Source: Sphingobium sp. AP50
GTDB lineage: Bacteria > Pseudomonadota > Alphaproteobacteria > Sphingomonadales > Sphingomonadaceae
NCBI RefSeq assembly: GCF_900109095.1
Contig: NZ_FNYZ01000014.1
Location: 1 to 64,000 of the forward strand
Reading direction: 5' to 3'
DNA length: 64,000 nucleotides
Part shown: positions 16,338 through 26,090 of the stretch, in pieces
Numbering within the stretch: position 1 is the first letter of the stretch
Layout of the letters: each line of letters opens with the position of its first letter
Translations under genes and position numbers: made by a program
The notes under the pieces: model-generated
The model's input: the letters and a program-made list of their open reading frames with translations, nothing else
The model's database searches: none
Told to the model about the DNA's origin: nothing

Positions 16338-18398
16338 ATGATCCAATCCGTCAAAGTGAAGAACCTGTCCCTTTCCAAGGACAATGTTCGCAAGAGCAAC
16401 CGCGACCTCGATATCGAGTCTTTCGCAGCGACGATCGCAGCCCATGGCCTTCTGCAGAATCTTGTCGTCACGCCGCTCAAAAAGAACGGCCACTTCACCG
16501 TGAAGGCCGGCGGACGGCGGCTTCGCGCGCTCCAGCACCTGATCGCAACGGGCGTGTTGCCGGCCGACCATGAGGTGCCGGCGCTGGTGCTGGCAGACGA
16601 CGCTGACAGCACCGAGGCCAGTCTCGCGGAGAATTTTGGCCGGCTGCCGATGAACCCCGCAGATGAAGCGACCGCCTTCAACCATTTCATCGACAAGGGG
16701 TCATCCGCCGAGGATGTCGCCAAGCGGTTCGGCGTCACGACCCGCTTCGTCGAGCAGCGTGTTCGGCTCGCTGAACTTGCGCCGTCGATTTTCCAGGCGC
16801 TTGCCGCCGGCGAAATCAGCCTCGGCGTCGCCCAGGCCTATGCCGTGACGGGCGACACCGACCGGCAGGCTCGGGTCTTCGAGCAGATGAAGTCGGCATA
16901 TTATGGCAATCAGCCGGACAATATCCGCCGGGCCATTTTGAACGGCACGGTCAAGGCTAACGATGCCAAGGCCCGGTTCGTCGGGCGAGACGCCTATGTC
17001 GCCGCTGGTGGCCGGATCGAAGGTGACCTGTTCGCCAACGAGGGCGATGAGAACTGGATCGATGTCGAGCTCCTCGAGGATCTGGCGGCCAAGAAGCTCG
17101 AGGAAGCGGCGGCTGAGCTTACCGCGAGACAGGGTCTGGCCTTCGTTATGCCGATCGCGGCGACCCACGTCCCTTATGATACCGAACGCCAGCTGCACGA
17201 ATTCCACCCGACCGCGCGTCCGCTGACCGAGGAGGAGAAGGTTCGCGTCGACGAACTGGCAGCGGAGAATGACAGCCTCGTCGAACAGCTTGAAACCGTG
17301 CTCTCCGACGGCACCGATGAAGCTGAGGCTGCCAACGACCGTCTCGAGGCCATCGAGCGAGAGCTCGACGAGCTCGATGCGTCGCGCAGGACCGTCGACC
17401 CTGAAATCCGCGCTCAACTCGGCACTTTCGTCTATATCGGCGGCGACGGCGAGGTGCGCGTCCATACCCGGATGTTCAGCGAGAAGCCGGTGGTCGATCC
17501 CAACGCGCCGATCGTCGCAGGACCGGGTGAGGATGAGAGCGAGGGCTCGGTCGAGCAGGGCGCGAAGCTTAGCGCGACGTTGGTCGACGAGCTGGCAACC
17601 CAGCGGCGCCAGATCCTAGTGGCCCATCTCGCAAGCGATCCCGCTACGGCGCTTGACCTCACCATCTTCCTGATGGCGCAGAACATGGTCTTCGCGAATA
17701 ACTACGTGCGCGACCATTCCACCCTGAAGGCGTCTCCGTCGCAATTCCCGATCTTCGCCTTCCGCGATGAGGGATCGCTCGCGTCGCAGACGATCGAGGA
17801 CCAGCGCCAAGCGCTCGACACCAGCTGGGCAGGCTTTGACACCATGACCGCGCGGTTCGACGGCTTCCGCGCGCTCGACGACGACGCACGAGGCGCCTGG
17901 GTCGCGTTCGTGGTCGCCCAGACCCTCGAGCCGACCTTGAACGTCGCGGATGGGGGCCGGCTCAACGGTTTCCATGATCATCTCGGTCGGGTTCTCGGCA
18001 TCGAGGTGGCGCAATGGTGGCGCCCGACCGCAGCAAACTTCTTCGGACGCGTGAAGAAGGATGTGATGCTCGATGCGCTGGAGGACATCGGCGGACCGAT
18101 ACTGAGAGGTCGCTACAAGGACGCCAAGAAGAGCGACCTTGCCGCGACCTGCGCGTCGCTCTGCAACGGCCAAGGCATCGTCGAAGCCGAGATCCGCGAG
18201 AAAGCGAGCGCGTGGCTTCCGGACGCGATGCGCTTCGACGCCGTCGAGAAGCCCGAGCGTCATCCGACCCGTTCGACCTTCCTTGAGGGTGACGATGAGG
18301 ATGATCTCGACATCATCGACGAGGAACTTGTCGATGAGGATGCGCGCGAACCCATCGATGGTGATGCTGGTGACGAGGATTTGAGCGAAGCGGCCTGA
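16338..18398 (+). CDS. Large ParB/RepB/Spo0J-domain protein
   Basis: 686 residues, about twice a normal ParB. The N-terminal ParB domain (about 1-100) has VRKSNRDLDIESFAATI, VKAGGRRLRALQHL and SLAENFGRLPMNP; an HTH (about 115-150, DVAKRFGVTTRFVEQRV) follows. A coiled-coil-like acidic section lies at about 295-350, and the last 45 residues are almost entirely acidic. No ParA partner is adjacent. Proteins like this occur beside the strawberry-notch helicase and ArdC on many alphaproteobacterial plasmids; they may act in DNA organisation or protection rather than partition. A strong intrinsic terminator follows at 18426. Confidence 0.8.
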   Translation: MIQSVKVKNLSLSKDNVRKSNRDLDIESFAATIAAHGLLQNLVVTPLKKNGHFTVKAGGRRLRALQHLIATGVLPADHEVPALVLADDADSTEASLAENFGRLPMNPADEATAFNHFIDKGSSAEDVAKRFGVTTRFVEQRVRLAELAPSIFQALAAGEISLGVAQAYAVTGDTDRQARVFEQMKSAYYGNQPDNIRRAILNGTVKANDAKARFVGRDAYVAAGGRIEGDLFANEGDENWIDVELLEDLAAKKLEEAAAELTARQGLAFVMPIAATHVPYDTERQLHEFHPTARPLTEEEKVRVDELAAENDSLVEQLETVLSDGTDEAEAANDRLEAIERELDELDASRRTVDPEIRAQLGTFVYIGGDGEVRVHTRMFSEKPVVDPNAPIVAGPGEDESEGSVEQGAKLSATLVDELATQRRQILVAHLASDPATALDLTIFLMAQNMVFANNYVRDHSTLKASPSQFPIFAFRDEGSLASQTIEDQRQALDTSWAGFDTMTARFDGFRALDDDARGAWVAFVVAQTLEPTLNVADGGRLNGFHDHLGRVLGIEVAQWWRPTAANFFGRVKKDVMLDALEDIGGPILRGRYKDAKKSDLAATCASLCNGQGIVEAEIREKASAWLPDAMRFDAVEKPERHPTRSTFLEGDDEDDLDIIDEELVDEDAREPIDGDAGDEDLSEAA

Positions 18399-18425
18399 CG
18401 ACGGACCTGAAGTTCGAGGCGACTT

Positions 18426-18460
18426 GGGGCGGTGCTCTTCGGAGTGCCGCCCCTCTTTTT
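18426..18460 (+). terminator. Rho-independent terminator after the large ParB-like gene
   Basis: A 12-pair stem starting GGGGCGG and ending CCGCCCC, closed by a TTCG tetraloop and including two G-T pairs, followed by TCTTTTT. It ends the transcript begun upstream and separates it from ArdC. Confidence 0.85.
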
Positions 18461-18508
18461 GTGATCCGCCCAACGCGGGTTCGCCTCTCACTCTAAAGGA
18501 GACTGATC

Positions 18509-19432
18509 GTGGCCAAGACCACCGACAAGCCCTCACCGGCCGATATCATCACCAACGCCATCATCGACAAGCTCGAAGCCGGCGTTCGCCCCTGGGTGAA
18601 GCCATGGCGGCCGGGGCTCGGCGGCCGTCCGCTGCGCGTAACGGGCGAGCCCTATCGGGGGATCAACTGCTTCTGGCTATGGCTGGTTGCTGAAAGCGCC
18701 GGCTACAGCGCGCGCACGTGGATGACTTACAGACAGGCCCAAGCCCTGGGCGGCCAGGTCCGGCAGGGCGAACGCTCGCAGTTCGCCATCTTCTACAAGA
18801 CATACACCAAGGAGGTCGCATCGCCGGTGACGGGCGCGGTGACCGATGAGGTCCGTGCGATGCTGCGCAACTATGCGGTCTTCAACGTAGACCAGATCGA
18901 AGGCCTGCCCGAGGATTATTATCCAAGCCGTGTGGCGCTGGTCGCGCCGGGTGATGTCCTCCCCGAGCGTGCCGACCGCTTCATTCGCGCTCTGCCCGCC
19001 ACGGTCCAGGTTCATGGCGATCGCGCCTTCTACGACCGGATCGCCGACAGCATTACCATACCGCCGACCGAGCTGTTTACGACCCAGGCCTATTGGGCGT
19101 CGACGCTCGCTCATGAGGCTGGCCACTGGACGGGGCATCCCGATCGCCTGAACCGCGAATTCGGCAAAAAATTTGGCGATGACGCCTATGCGTTTGAGGA
19201 GCTGTGCGCCGAGATGACGTCCGCCCTTCTCGGAGCCGATCTCGGTCTCCCGACCGCGCATTTGGACGATCATGCCAGCTATATTGCGTCATGGCTGCGC
19301 GTGCTGAAGCGCGACAGCCGTGCGGTTATGACTGCTGCCGCAAAAGCGGAAGCCGCCACGGGCTTTCTTCTCCGGGCAACGGGGTTGGCTGGCGACGAGC
19401 AATCCGATGAGACCGTCCGTGAAGCGGCATGA
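18509..19432 (+). CDS. ardC: ArdC-like antirestriction protein (zincin metalloprotease domain)
   Basis: 307 residues from a GTG at 18509 preceded by AAAGGAGA. The N-terminal single-stranded-DNA-binding region (about 10-130, with DIITNAIIDKLEAG and PYRGINCFWLW) matches ArdC/TraC1. The C-terminal zincin-like domain has HEAGH (His202, Glu203, His206) and a downstream Glu in FEELCAEM as third ligand. ArdC of pSa enters or acts in recipient cells to protect incoming single-stranded DNA from restriction. The next small ORF overlaps its stop by ATGA. Standing just past a terminator, it has its own promoter region. Confidence 0.9.
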   Translation: MAKTTDKPSPADIITNAIIDKLEAGVRPWVKPWRPGLGGRPLRVTGEPYRGINCFWLWLVAESAGYSARTWMTYRQAQALGGQVRQGERSQFAIFYKTYTKEVASPVTGAVTDEVRAMLRNYAVFNVDQIEGLPEDYYPSRVALVAPGDVLPERADRFIRALPATVQVHGDRAFYDRIADSITIPPTELFTTQAYWASTLAHEAGHWTGHPDRLNREFGKKFGDDAYAFEELCAEMTSALLGADLGLPTAHLDDHASYIASWLRVLKRDSRAVMTAAAKAEAATGFLLRATGLAGDEQSDETVREAA

Positions 19433-19665
19433 ACGAGGCCGCCCTCCTCCACCTCGCCGCCTCCCCGCGTTTCTTCGTGGTTTTAAGCGGTGGCAAAGAC
19501 AGGCTCGCCACCACCCTCGTCCGTTTCGGCGATGGCGCGCCACGCGACCGCATCGAGCTGCATAACCATGACGACCTATACCCGCGTATGAGGTTCGTTC
19601 CCGGAGCAACTACCATAGGAAGCGCTCATGGGGGCTTTAAGGCAGATCATCGCAAGAGCGGCTAA
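19429..19665 (+). CDS. Small ORF coupled to ardC, probably truncated
   Basis: Frame of 78 codons whose ATG overlaps the ardC stop. The first ~50 codons (MNEAALLHLAASPRF...) have strong GC-ending codon bias like the backbone; the bias fades at the 31-bp direct repeat (19574..19604), and the frame ends within the TonB receptor gene. This looks like a real gene cut short where the cargo-like module begins. No family recognised. Confidence 0.4.
   Translation: MNEAALLHLAASPRFFVVLSGGKDRLATTLVRFGDGAPRDRIELHNHDDLYPRMRFVPGATTIGSAHGGFKADHRKSG
19574..19604. repeat. 31-bp direct repeat, left copy
   Basis: Begins ACCTATACCCGCG and matches 27 of 31 positions with 25949..25979 in the same orientation. It ends 23 bases before the TonB receptor start. 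Could be a scar or att-like boundary of the cargo module, or an operator shared by its promoters. Confidence 0.6.
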
Positions 19666-21868
19666 ACGACCCTCCAACTTCCTCGTCGGCTCGCTCCCTT
19701 CGCTATGTGTCGGCGACCTCGTCCGAGTGCGGCACGCATGCAAGATTGCAGCCGGCGGCGTCGCGTTTGCCTCCATTCCGGCGCTTGCTCAGACCCAGCG
19801 CACCGATACGCTGAGAATCGAAGAGCCGGCGCACAGTGAAATCGTGGTTACCGCGCGCAAACGTCAGGAAAGCCTGCTCAACGTCCCGGTCGCCATCACT
19901 GCCGTATCCGGATCAACCCTAACGGCACGCAACCTCCAGTCGATCAAGGATGTCGCTCAGCTTGCGCCCGGGTTGAATATCAGCAGCGATGGCGTCGGCC
20001 GTGTGTTCATCGCCATTCGCGGCGTAGGGGTCACCACCGTTACCTCGGTCCAGCCTGGCGTCGGGCTCTTCATTGATGGCGTCTACCGGCAGAACACAGC
20101 CTACCTCAACAATCCGCTGGTCGATGTTGAGCGCATCGAAGTGCTGCGCGGGCCGCAGGGGACCCTCTACGGAAAGAATACGCTTGGCGGAGCGATCAAC
20201 GTTATCACGCGCGCGCCGACTGACGAGCTGCATGCCTCGATCTCAAGTAGCTATGCCGGCCCCGACGACGCATGGACGACCGCCGGGAGCATATCGGGGC
20301 CGATCGTTCCGGGGCAGATTACGGCTCGCTTGGCCTATTCGCATCGCCAGCATGAAGGCTTCCAATATGACCTTAACACCAAAGCGCCTACCAACGCGCT
20401 CAACACTGATGCCTTGAGCGCCACCGTCCGGATCGCGCCCGGCGCGGGCGACGCCGTTCTGACCCTGAATGGCTATTACGACTGGACCGTTGGGGTAAAC
20501 CGTCCCTATTCACAGGTCTTGGGTCCGACAGATTACAGGTTTGGGACTCAATTCAATGCGTCAAACAAAGCCTTCTATCGCTACCGTGGGGTCAATGCGA
20601 AGCTGGAAACGCCGATCGATGCGGTCAGCGGTTCACTGACGTTCATCGGGTCTTATGACCTGCGCGATGGCAATCTGCCCGACATCGACAATGATTTCAG
20701 TCCGTCTGACCTCATCCGCACCACTAGCACCGATCAACTGCGCACTGAGTCTCTCGAGATGCGGCTCGACAGCAAATGGAGCGATCGGATCAGCGCGCTG
20801 TTCGGGCTGTTTTACAGCCACGAAACCGCAGCCTCCAACACGATCGACAATATCAAGATCAACGGGTCAGTTCGCACGACCCGCGCACGTAACTCCGGCG
20901 ACACTTATGCGGCCTTCAGCACTATCTTTTTGAAAATCAATGCCGACTGGGAAGCCTCCGCAGGCCTTCGCTACGACCATGAAGATCGTGTCGCGCGGGG
21001 TTCCGTCATGACTCAAAGAAGCACTGGGGTATCCGGCGGTCCCCTCCCCCCCGCTAATATCAAAACGGACCAGATTGAACCGCGCGTATCCCTGACGCGT
21101 CACTGGACTGACGAGCTCATGACCTACGCGACCGTCGCGAGGGGCTACCGTGGCGGCGGGTTTAACGCGCCGACGGCGCCGACCCGAAGCTACAAGGGAG
21201 ACAGCGCCTGGACCTATGAGCTGGGAAGTCGCCTTCTGTCGCGTGATGCGCGCTTCGCACTCTCCGGCGCGTTCTTCTATAGCGATTACCGGGACTATAT
21301 TGGCCTAAGCAGCGTGGCGCCCGCGGCCGGGGGAGGCTTGGTCACCGTCGATCTCAACACGGGTAATGTCGATAGCTACGGCTTTGAGCTTGAAGGGACA
21401 TTCCGCCCGACCGGCCGCTGGACGATCCGCGCCAGCACGACGCTAACGCATGCCCGTATCACGGACGACACGCAGTATCGCGAGACCACCGCCCGCACCC
21501 TTTCATCGGATCGCATTACGTTTCAGCCTGACTGGGCGTTCGACGCACGTGCCGACTATGCATTGCCTATCCAGTCGAACCAGATCGTGTTCAGTGCTGG
21601 GGTGACCGGCAAAGGATCACGATTAGCGGCCACTCTGAACCAAACCACGCCCACAATTCTGACATCCTACTATCTGGTCGACGCGTCCGTCACTCTCCGC
21701 CGAGGTCCTCTCGACCTAACGATTTTCGCCACCAACCTGCTGCAAGAACATTATGTCGAATCCTACATTGAGAAGACAACCCCGCAAATCGCAGGTTTGC
21801 CGGTCTCGGATTATAGTCTTGCCGGCGATGGCCGCCGTGTCGGCGTGCGTGCCAGCCTGACCTTCTGA
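19628..21868 (+). CDS. TonB-dependent outer-membrane receptor
   Basis: 746 residues. A long N-terminal segment leads into a signal-like stretch (AAGGVAFASIPALAQ, ending about residue 55). A TonB-box-like EIVVTARKR follows, then the plug domain (about 80-190, with VPVAITAVSG, IRGVG, VEVLRGPQGTLYGKN and GGAINVITR spread as in the family) and a 22-strand barrel ending in a terminal Phe (ASLTF). It imports a scarce or bulky substrate using TonB energy. It is translationally coupled to the MFS gene (stop and start share one base). Substrate cannot be told; sphingomonads carry many such receptors for plant or aromatic compounds. An AGGA sequence before the ATG at 19628 supports this start. Confidence 0.93.
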   Translation: MGALRQIIARAAKRPSNFLVGSLPSLCVGDLVRVRHACKIAAGGVAFASIPALAQTQRTDTLRIEEPAHSEIVVTARKRQESLLNVPVAITAVSGSTLTARNLQSIKDVAQLAPGLNISSDGVGRVFIAIRGVGVTTVTSVQPGVGLFIDGVYRQNTAYLNNPLVDVERIEVLRGPQGTLYGKNTLGGAINVITRAPTDELHASISSSYAGPDDAWTTAGSISGPIVPGQITARLAYSHRQHEGFQYDLNTKAPTNALNTDALSATVRIAPGAGDAVLTLNGYYDWTVGVNRPYSQVLGPTDYRFGTQFNASNKAFYRYRGVNAKLETPIDAVSGSLTFIGSYDLRDGNLPDIDNDFSPSDLIRTTSTDQLRTESLEMRLDSKWSDRISALFGLFYSHETAASNTIDNIKINGSVRTTRARNSGDTYAAFSTIFLKINADWEASAGLRYDHEDRVARGSVMTQRSTGVSGGPLPPANIKTDQIEPRVSLTRHWTDELMTYATVARGYRGGGFNAPTAPTRSYKGDSAWTYELGSRLLSRDARFALSGAFFYSDYRDYIGLSSVAPAAGGGLVTVDLNTGNVDSYGFELEGTFRPTGRWTIRASTTLTHARITDDTQYRETTARTLSSDRITFQPDWAFDARADYALPIQSNQIVFSAGVTGKGSRLAATLNQTTPTILTSYYLVDASVTLRRGPLDLTIFATNLLQEHYVESYIEKTTPQIAGLPVSDYSLAGDGRRVGVRASLTF

Positions 21869-23103
21869 TGCCAAATATGTTTACAGGATCGGGCGTTGCC
21901 GGGGTTATCACATCCCGACTGAAGGCCCCCAGGCTACTCTTTTTCGCAGTTATTCTCGGCATTTTCGAGGGCACGGATATCGCCTCGATGGGCATGACGC
22001 TGTCACGGATTTCCAGAGCGCTCGACCTCAACCCCACTCAATCCGGCCTCTGCGCAAGCGCAAGCATGGCAGGCTTGATGGTCGGAGCGCTGATCGGAGG
22101 ACGCTTGGCGGATATTCGCGGGCGGCGATCCGTCATGATCTCGTCGATTGCTTTGATGGGGGTGTTCTCGATAGCCACTGCACTCAGCTGGAGCTTTACC
22201 AGCCTATTCGCCTTCCGGCTCTGCACCGGCCTTGGAATGGGCGGACTGATGCCGCTCCTCATCGCAATGGCAAATGATTCAGCGCATTCCTCCTTCCGAT
22301 CCACTGCGATCTCGATAGTGCTTGCCAGTGGTCCTATCGGAGGCTTCGTGGCCGCACTCGTCGCCGCGCACCCCGATTGGCGTATGCTATTTCTGTTCGG
22401 CGGCATCGGGCCGATGCTCGTGATGCCGCTCGTTCTTGCGTATCTCCCAGTTGCGATTTTCGATCCTGGAACACGACTCAGTGCACCGAAACGACGGTCA
22501 TCTCTGGTCCGAACCTACTTTGCTGACGGCCGAACGAGCGGAACTCTTCTAATCTGGGCGATCGCATTTGCGACGGCGATCGTGGTCTTCGTAACGCTGA
22601 ATTGGCTGCCCAGCCTTCTTGTTCGTCAAGGCATAAGCGAAGCGCAAACCAGCAAGGTGATGCTTGCTTTTTCCTTGGGCGGCATCATCGGAAATATCGT
22701 CGCGGGAGTGATGATGGACCGTGGTTCATCAGCCGCCCTTTATGCCCTTGGGTATATCGGCGCCGGCCTTTGTCTCAGCGGTATCGCAATCGCACCTGCC
22801 GGGGCCGGCATCTACGTCCTCGCAGCCGGGATCAACTTTTTCATCCTTGGCGCACTGCTGGTCACCTATTCGCTCGCCCCGATCCATTACCCCGTAAACG
22901 TCCGCGCATCCGGCATAGGCGGCATGATCGCGGCTGGACGCCTTGGATCGGTGTTCGGCCCCGTGCTCGCAGGGCAGTTGCTACAGGCCGGCTTCGCACC
23001 ACAGACGGTTCTGCTGGCGCTTTTGCCTGCCTTGGGCGTGTCGCTTGTGTTCGGTCTTGGCCTTGAACGGCGACTCAGGCGCGGGGTGCCTCCACAGTCC
23101 TAG
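21868..23103 (+). CDS. MFS transporter, AAHS-like (aromatic acid:H+ symporter type)
   Basis: 411 residues with twelve predicted membrane helices. The loop 2-3 motif GGRLADIRGRRSVM and the Asp in helix 1 (GIFEGTDIASMGM) resemble the aromatic-acid symporter branch. It would take the receptor's substrate across the inner membrane. The gene starts on the last base of the TonB receptor stop codon. Its 3' end overlaps the convergent regulator by 29 bases. No catabolic gene is nearby, so the substrate remains open. Confidence 0.88.
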   Translation: MPNMFTGSGVAGVITSRLKAPRLLFFAVILGIFEGTDIASMGMTLSRISRALDLNPTQSGLCASASMAGLMVGALIGGRLADIRGRRSVMISSIALMGVFSIATALSWSFTSLFAFRLCTGLGMGGLMPLLIAMANDSAHSSFRSTAISIVLASGPIGGFVAALVAAHPDWRMLFLFGGIGPMLVMPLVLAYLPVAIFDPGTRLSAPKRRSSLVRTYFADGRTSGTLLIWAIAFATAIVVFVTLNWLPSLLVRQGISEAQTSKVMLAFSLGGIIGNIVAGVMMDRGSSAALYALGYIGAGLCLSGIAIAPAGAGIYVLAAGINFFILGALLVTYSLAPIHYPVNVRASGIGGMIAAGRLGSVFGPVLAGQLLQAGFAPQTVLLALLPALGVSLVFGLGLERRLRRGVPPQS

Positions 23104-25921
23104 TAGGACGGCGTAGGTCGCGGAGGAGACCTTTGACTTCCTCCATGCGCACGGGACCAGGAGCTTCGGGCGCCCGGGATATCGTAGCTTCAAGGATTTC
23201 GCACGCGACCTCGCGATCGCCCCTCCGCGCCAACAACCGGGCGAGACCGAGGGCAGCTGGAATCTCGAATACCAGCGCTGCGTTGAGCCGCGCGTTCTCG
23301 ATAGCCTGGCGATAGAGCGCGGTCGCTTCGTCAAGGCGCGCCTCGAAGCCGCTGGCTGCCAGCGCATCCGCGCGCACCCGCAACGCCGGTCCGACCACCT
23401 GGACGTCGGCCTCCACAATGCGCCGATCAAAGACCTTTTGCGCGGCAGCAGCCGCCCCATCCGCATCGCCAAGGGTGAGCCGAACCTCTGCCAAAGCGAT
23501 TTGGAAGGCGCTGAACATCGTCCCGGAGGGAATGTTCACGCCGCAATAGCGTTCAAGCAGCTCGCTGGCCTCGGCGACGCGCCCCTCGGAAAAGGCGATC
23601 CACCCTCGGAATGCGCTGGCCATAAACGCCCACGGTGCGAAATCGCGGGCCGGTTGTTCCAGCATATCAAGATAGGCCCGCGCGCGGTCCCAGTCGTTGG
23701 ACACGAATGACAGGAAGCAAGCGGCGCGGGAAAGGATCAGGAAACGACCCTGCGGAAGCCCGCGATCGAAGGTCAGCGCAAGTGCCTTGTCGACGTGCGC
23801 GTAGCTCTCGCGCGTGAAACCCTGCAATCCATCGATGAACGCGATTCCTGCGAGCGCGAACGGGAGTATCTCGCTGCCATAGTAGATTGCGATTGATCGC
23901 GGCACATCGCGTGCGGTCCTGTCTATGACCCCTTTGAAAAGCGCGCGCGCGATCTCCCATTCGTTGCGGTGCGTTTTCGAGACAGCCAGCAGGACTTCTG
24001 CGAAGGATCTGGCGTAGTAAGCGTCATCCAGCGCCGCTTCGGCGACCAGCTGCTCCGCGATAAGGAGCCCTCGGCCGTCGTGACGGGACTCATAGAAGAA
24101 ATGGCCGTAAATGAGCGCCCGACTGAGCCGCGCGCGATCGCCCGCCGCTCGGGTCGCCGCGATCGCATCATTTACGGCCTCGAACGGCGTCCGCTTTGCA
24201 TCGTACATCGTGCCAGCCGCAACCCCGGTCAGGATGGCCGCTCGCAATTCCAAATCCTTGATCTCGTGCTTTATCAGCCAAGCATGCGCTTGATGCATGC
24301 GCGTCTGCTGCTCCAAGAAGAGACTAATTTCGACCCAGGCGCGCTCTGCCGCTATCGTGAGGCGGATTGGCAGGCTGACGTCTGCGCCCGTGTCATAGGC
24401 CCAGCTGAGCGCCTCTCGGACATCCTTCGCCAGCCCGAGCGCGAGGCGTCGTCCGGCTGCCACATCCATGCTGTCCCAATCCGTCTCCACGAGGCGAGCC
24501 AAGACATGATGGGCAAACGTGTCCGCGGCCCGTGCCCGCTCATCCTTGTCTAACCGCGCGTTGGCGAAATGGCGCGTCGTTTCCAAGAGCCGATATTCTG
24601 GCAGCTGTGCGCTCAGATCGACGTTGAGAAGAGATTTGCGTGAGAGCGACACGATTGCAAGCGTCGCAGCGCCTTGGCTTAGTTCGTCAAAAGCGATCAC
24701 CGCCAGGGCGTCTGCCAACGTAAACCATGCGGCAAAGACACTCAGGCGTCTCAGAACGAGGGCTTCGATCTCCTCGAGGCTATCATAGCTCCACGCAATC
24801 ACTGCATCGAGCGTGCGATGGCGCGGGAGGCCACCACGCCTGCCAAGCGTCAGGACAGAGACCCGCTCATCCATCCCGTCGCGGATCTGTTCAAGCCCCA
24901 AGGCACTCGACAAACCTGCGGCAAGGTCGATCGCAAGCGGCATACCGTCGAGGCGGCGACAGACGTCGGCGACGATGGGTGCGTTATCGTCGGTCAGTTC
25001 GAAGGCCGAGGACATAGCTTTGGCGGTTCGCGCGAATAGGGCGATGGAACCATATTGCGCCGCGACGAAAGCAGTAATTGGCCCTTCGGGCGCGAGCTCC
25101 AGCCCATCAAGGTTTTCGACAAACTCGCCGGCGACACGCAGCGCTTCGCGGCTGGTTGCCACGATACTGACGCCGGGGGCATTCGCCAGCACCGTGTCGG
25201 CAAGCTCGGCGGCATCGTCGATCACGCGCTCGCAACAATCGAGGACGAGCAACATCCGCCGCATCTTCAGGAAGACCAGAACATCGGCCAGCGGCTCCCC
25301 AAGCACGGGACGCTCCAGCGCAGTGGCGACCGCTGCGGCTACGTCCGCGGGGCCGGACGCCTGGCTAAGATCGGCAAGGCAAGCACCGTCGAGAAACCCG
25401 CCATCAATCTGGGACGCGATCTCAAGCGCAAGCGTGGTCTTCCCGATGCCGCCGGGGCCTACGATCGTGATGAGGCGATGATCATTGAGCGCCTGCTCGA
25501 TCGAAGCTATGACCGGCTCTCGTCCCACGGGCCGGGACAAGGACGGCCGCACGCTGAAGTGTTTCTGCGCAGGCGTTGCCTCGAGGCCTTCGATACGGCG
25601 AACCGCCCCGGAATAAGAATATCCAAGCGACTGCTCAGAAATAATGTTCTTCCCTGCCGCGCCGAGCTTCTTGCGCAGATTGGCGATTTGGACACGCAGG
25701 TTCGCTTCGTCGACCGACAGGTTCGACCATGCCCGTTCAAACAGCTCGCGCTTGGATACAGTGACGCCAGGCGATTCCAGCAAAGCGAGCAAAATCGCGT
25801 AGGCACGGTCCCCCAGTGGCACGAACTCCGGTCCGCGCCAGAGCATTTTACGTGCGGCATCAACCCGGCAATCTTCGAACACGAATTCCAGCGACGATAC
25901 TCCAAACCATGGCGTCGCCAT
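23075..25921 (-). CDS. Winged-helix/NTPase/TPR transcriptional regulator
   Basis: 948 residues. The N-terminal OmpR-type winged helix (about 10-105: RDAYAILLALLE-like and ANLRVQIANLRKKLG) binds DNA. A STAND-type ATPase follows with Walker A GPGGIGKTT (about 155), Walker B MLLVLDCCE and a sensor ATSREAL. The C-terminal half is TPR-like helical repeats typical of signal-sensing modules. It is encoded convergently with the receptor-transporter pair and is the natural candidate to control them. The right copy of the direct repeat lies 28 bases before its start, the left copy 23 bases before the receptor gene; both might be its binding sites. Confidence 0.85.
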   Translation of the reverse strand: MATPWFGVSSLEFVFEDCRVDAARKMLWRGPEFVPLGDRAYAILLALLESPGVTVSKRELFERAWSNLSVDEANLRVQIANLRKKLGAAGKNIISEQSLGYSYSGAVRRIEGLEATPAQKHFSVRPSLSRPVGREPVIASIEQALNDHRLITIVGPGGIGKTTLALEIASQIDGGFLDGACLADLSQASGPADVAAAVATALERPVLGEPLADVLVFLKMRRMLLVLDCCERVIDDAAELADTVLANAPGVSIVATSREALRVAGEFVENLDGLELAPEGPITAFVAAQYGSIALFARTAKAMSSAFELTDDNAPIVADVCRRLDGMPLAIDLAAGLSSALGLEQIRDGMDERVSVLTLGRRGGLPRHRTLDAVIAWSYDSLEEIEALVLRRLSVFAAWFTLADALAVIAFDELSQGAATLAIVSLSRKSLLNVDLSAQLPEYRLLETTRHFANARLDKDERARAADTFAHHVLARLVETDWDSMDVAAGRRLALGLAKDVREALSWAYDTGADVSLPIRLTIAAERAWVEISLFLEQQTRMHQAHAWLIKHEIKDLELRAAILTGVAAGTMYDAKRTPFEAVNDAIAATRAAGDRARLSRALIYGHFFYESRHDGRGLLIAEQLVAEAALDDAYYARSFAEVLLAVSKTHRNEWEIARALFKGVIDRTARDVPRSIAIYYGSEILPFALAGIAFIDGLQGFTRESYAHVDKALALTFDRGLPQGRFLILSRAACFLSFVSNDWDRARAYLDMLEQPARDFAPWAFMASAFRGWIAFSEGRVAEASELLERYCGVNIPSGTMFSAFQIALAEVRLTLGDADGAAAAAQKVFDRRIVEADVQVVGPALRVRADALAASGFEARLDEATALYRQAIENARLNAALVFEIPAALGLARLLARRGDREVACEILEATISRAPEAPGPVRMEEVKGLLRDLRRPTRTVEAPRA

Positions 25922-25948
25922 GGCTACCTGAACCGCATCGGGCCGCCA

Positions 25949-25979
25949 ACCTATACCCGCGCATGAGGAGCGTTCGCGG
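25949..25979. repeat. 31-bp direct repeat, right copy
   Basis: Second copy of the repeat at 19574..19604, four mismatches, same orientation. It lies between the regulator start (25921, minus) and the GAF/PAS gene (26091, plus). The downstream 110 bp is AT-richer with several short inverted repeats, including GTCGGT/ACCGAC around 26030-26050. Confidence 0.6.
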
Positions 25980-26090
25980 TGCTGTAAACGCGCTATTTAC
26001 GGCTCTTAACTCCCCTATTTTCCGCGGGTCGGTAAACAGGGATCACCGACCGCATCCCCAAGCGGTCCATGACGAGATCGGAGTTTTAGG

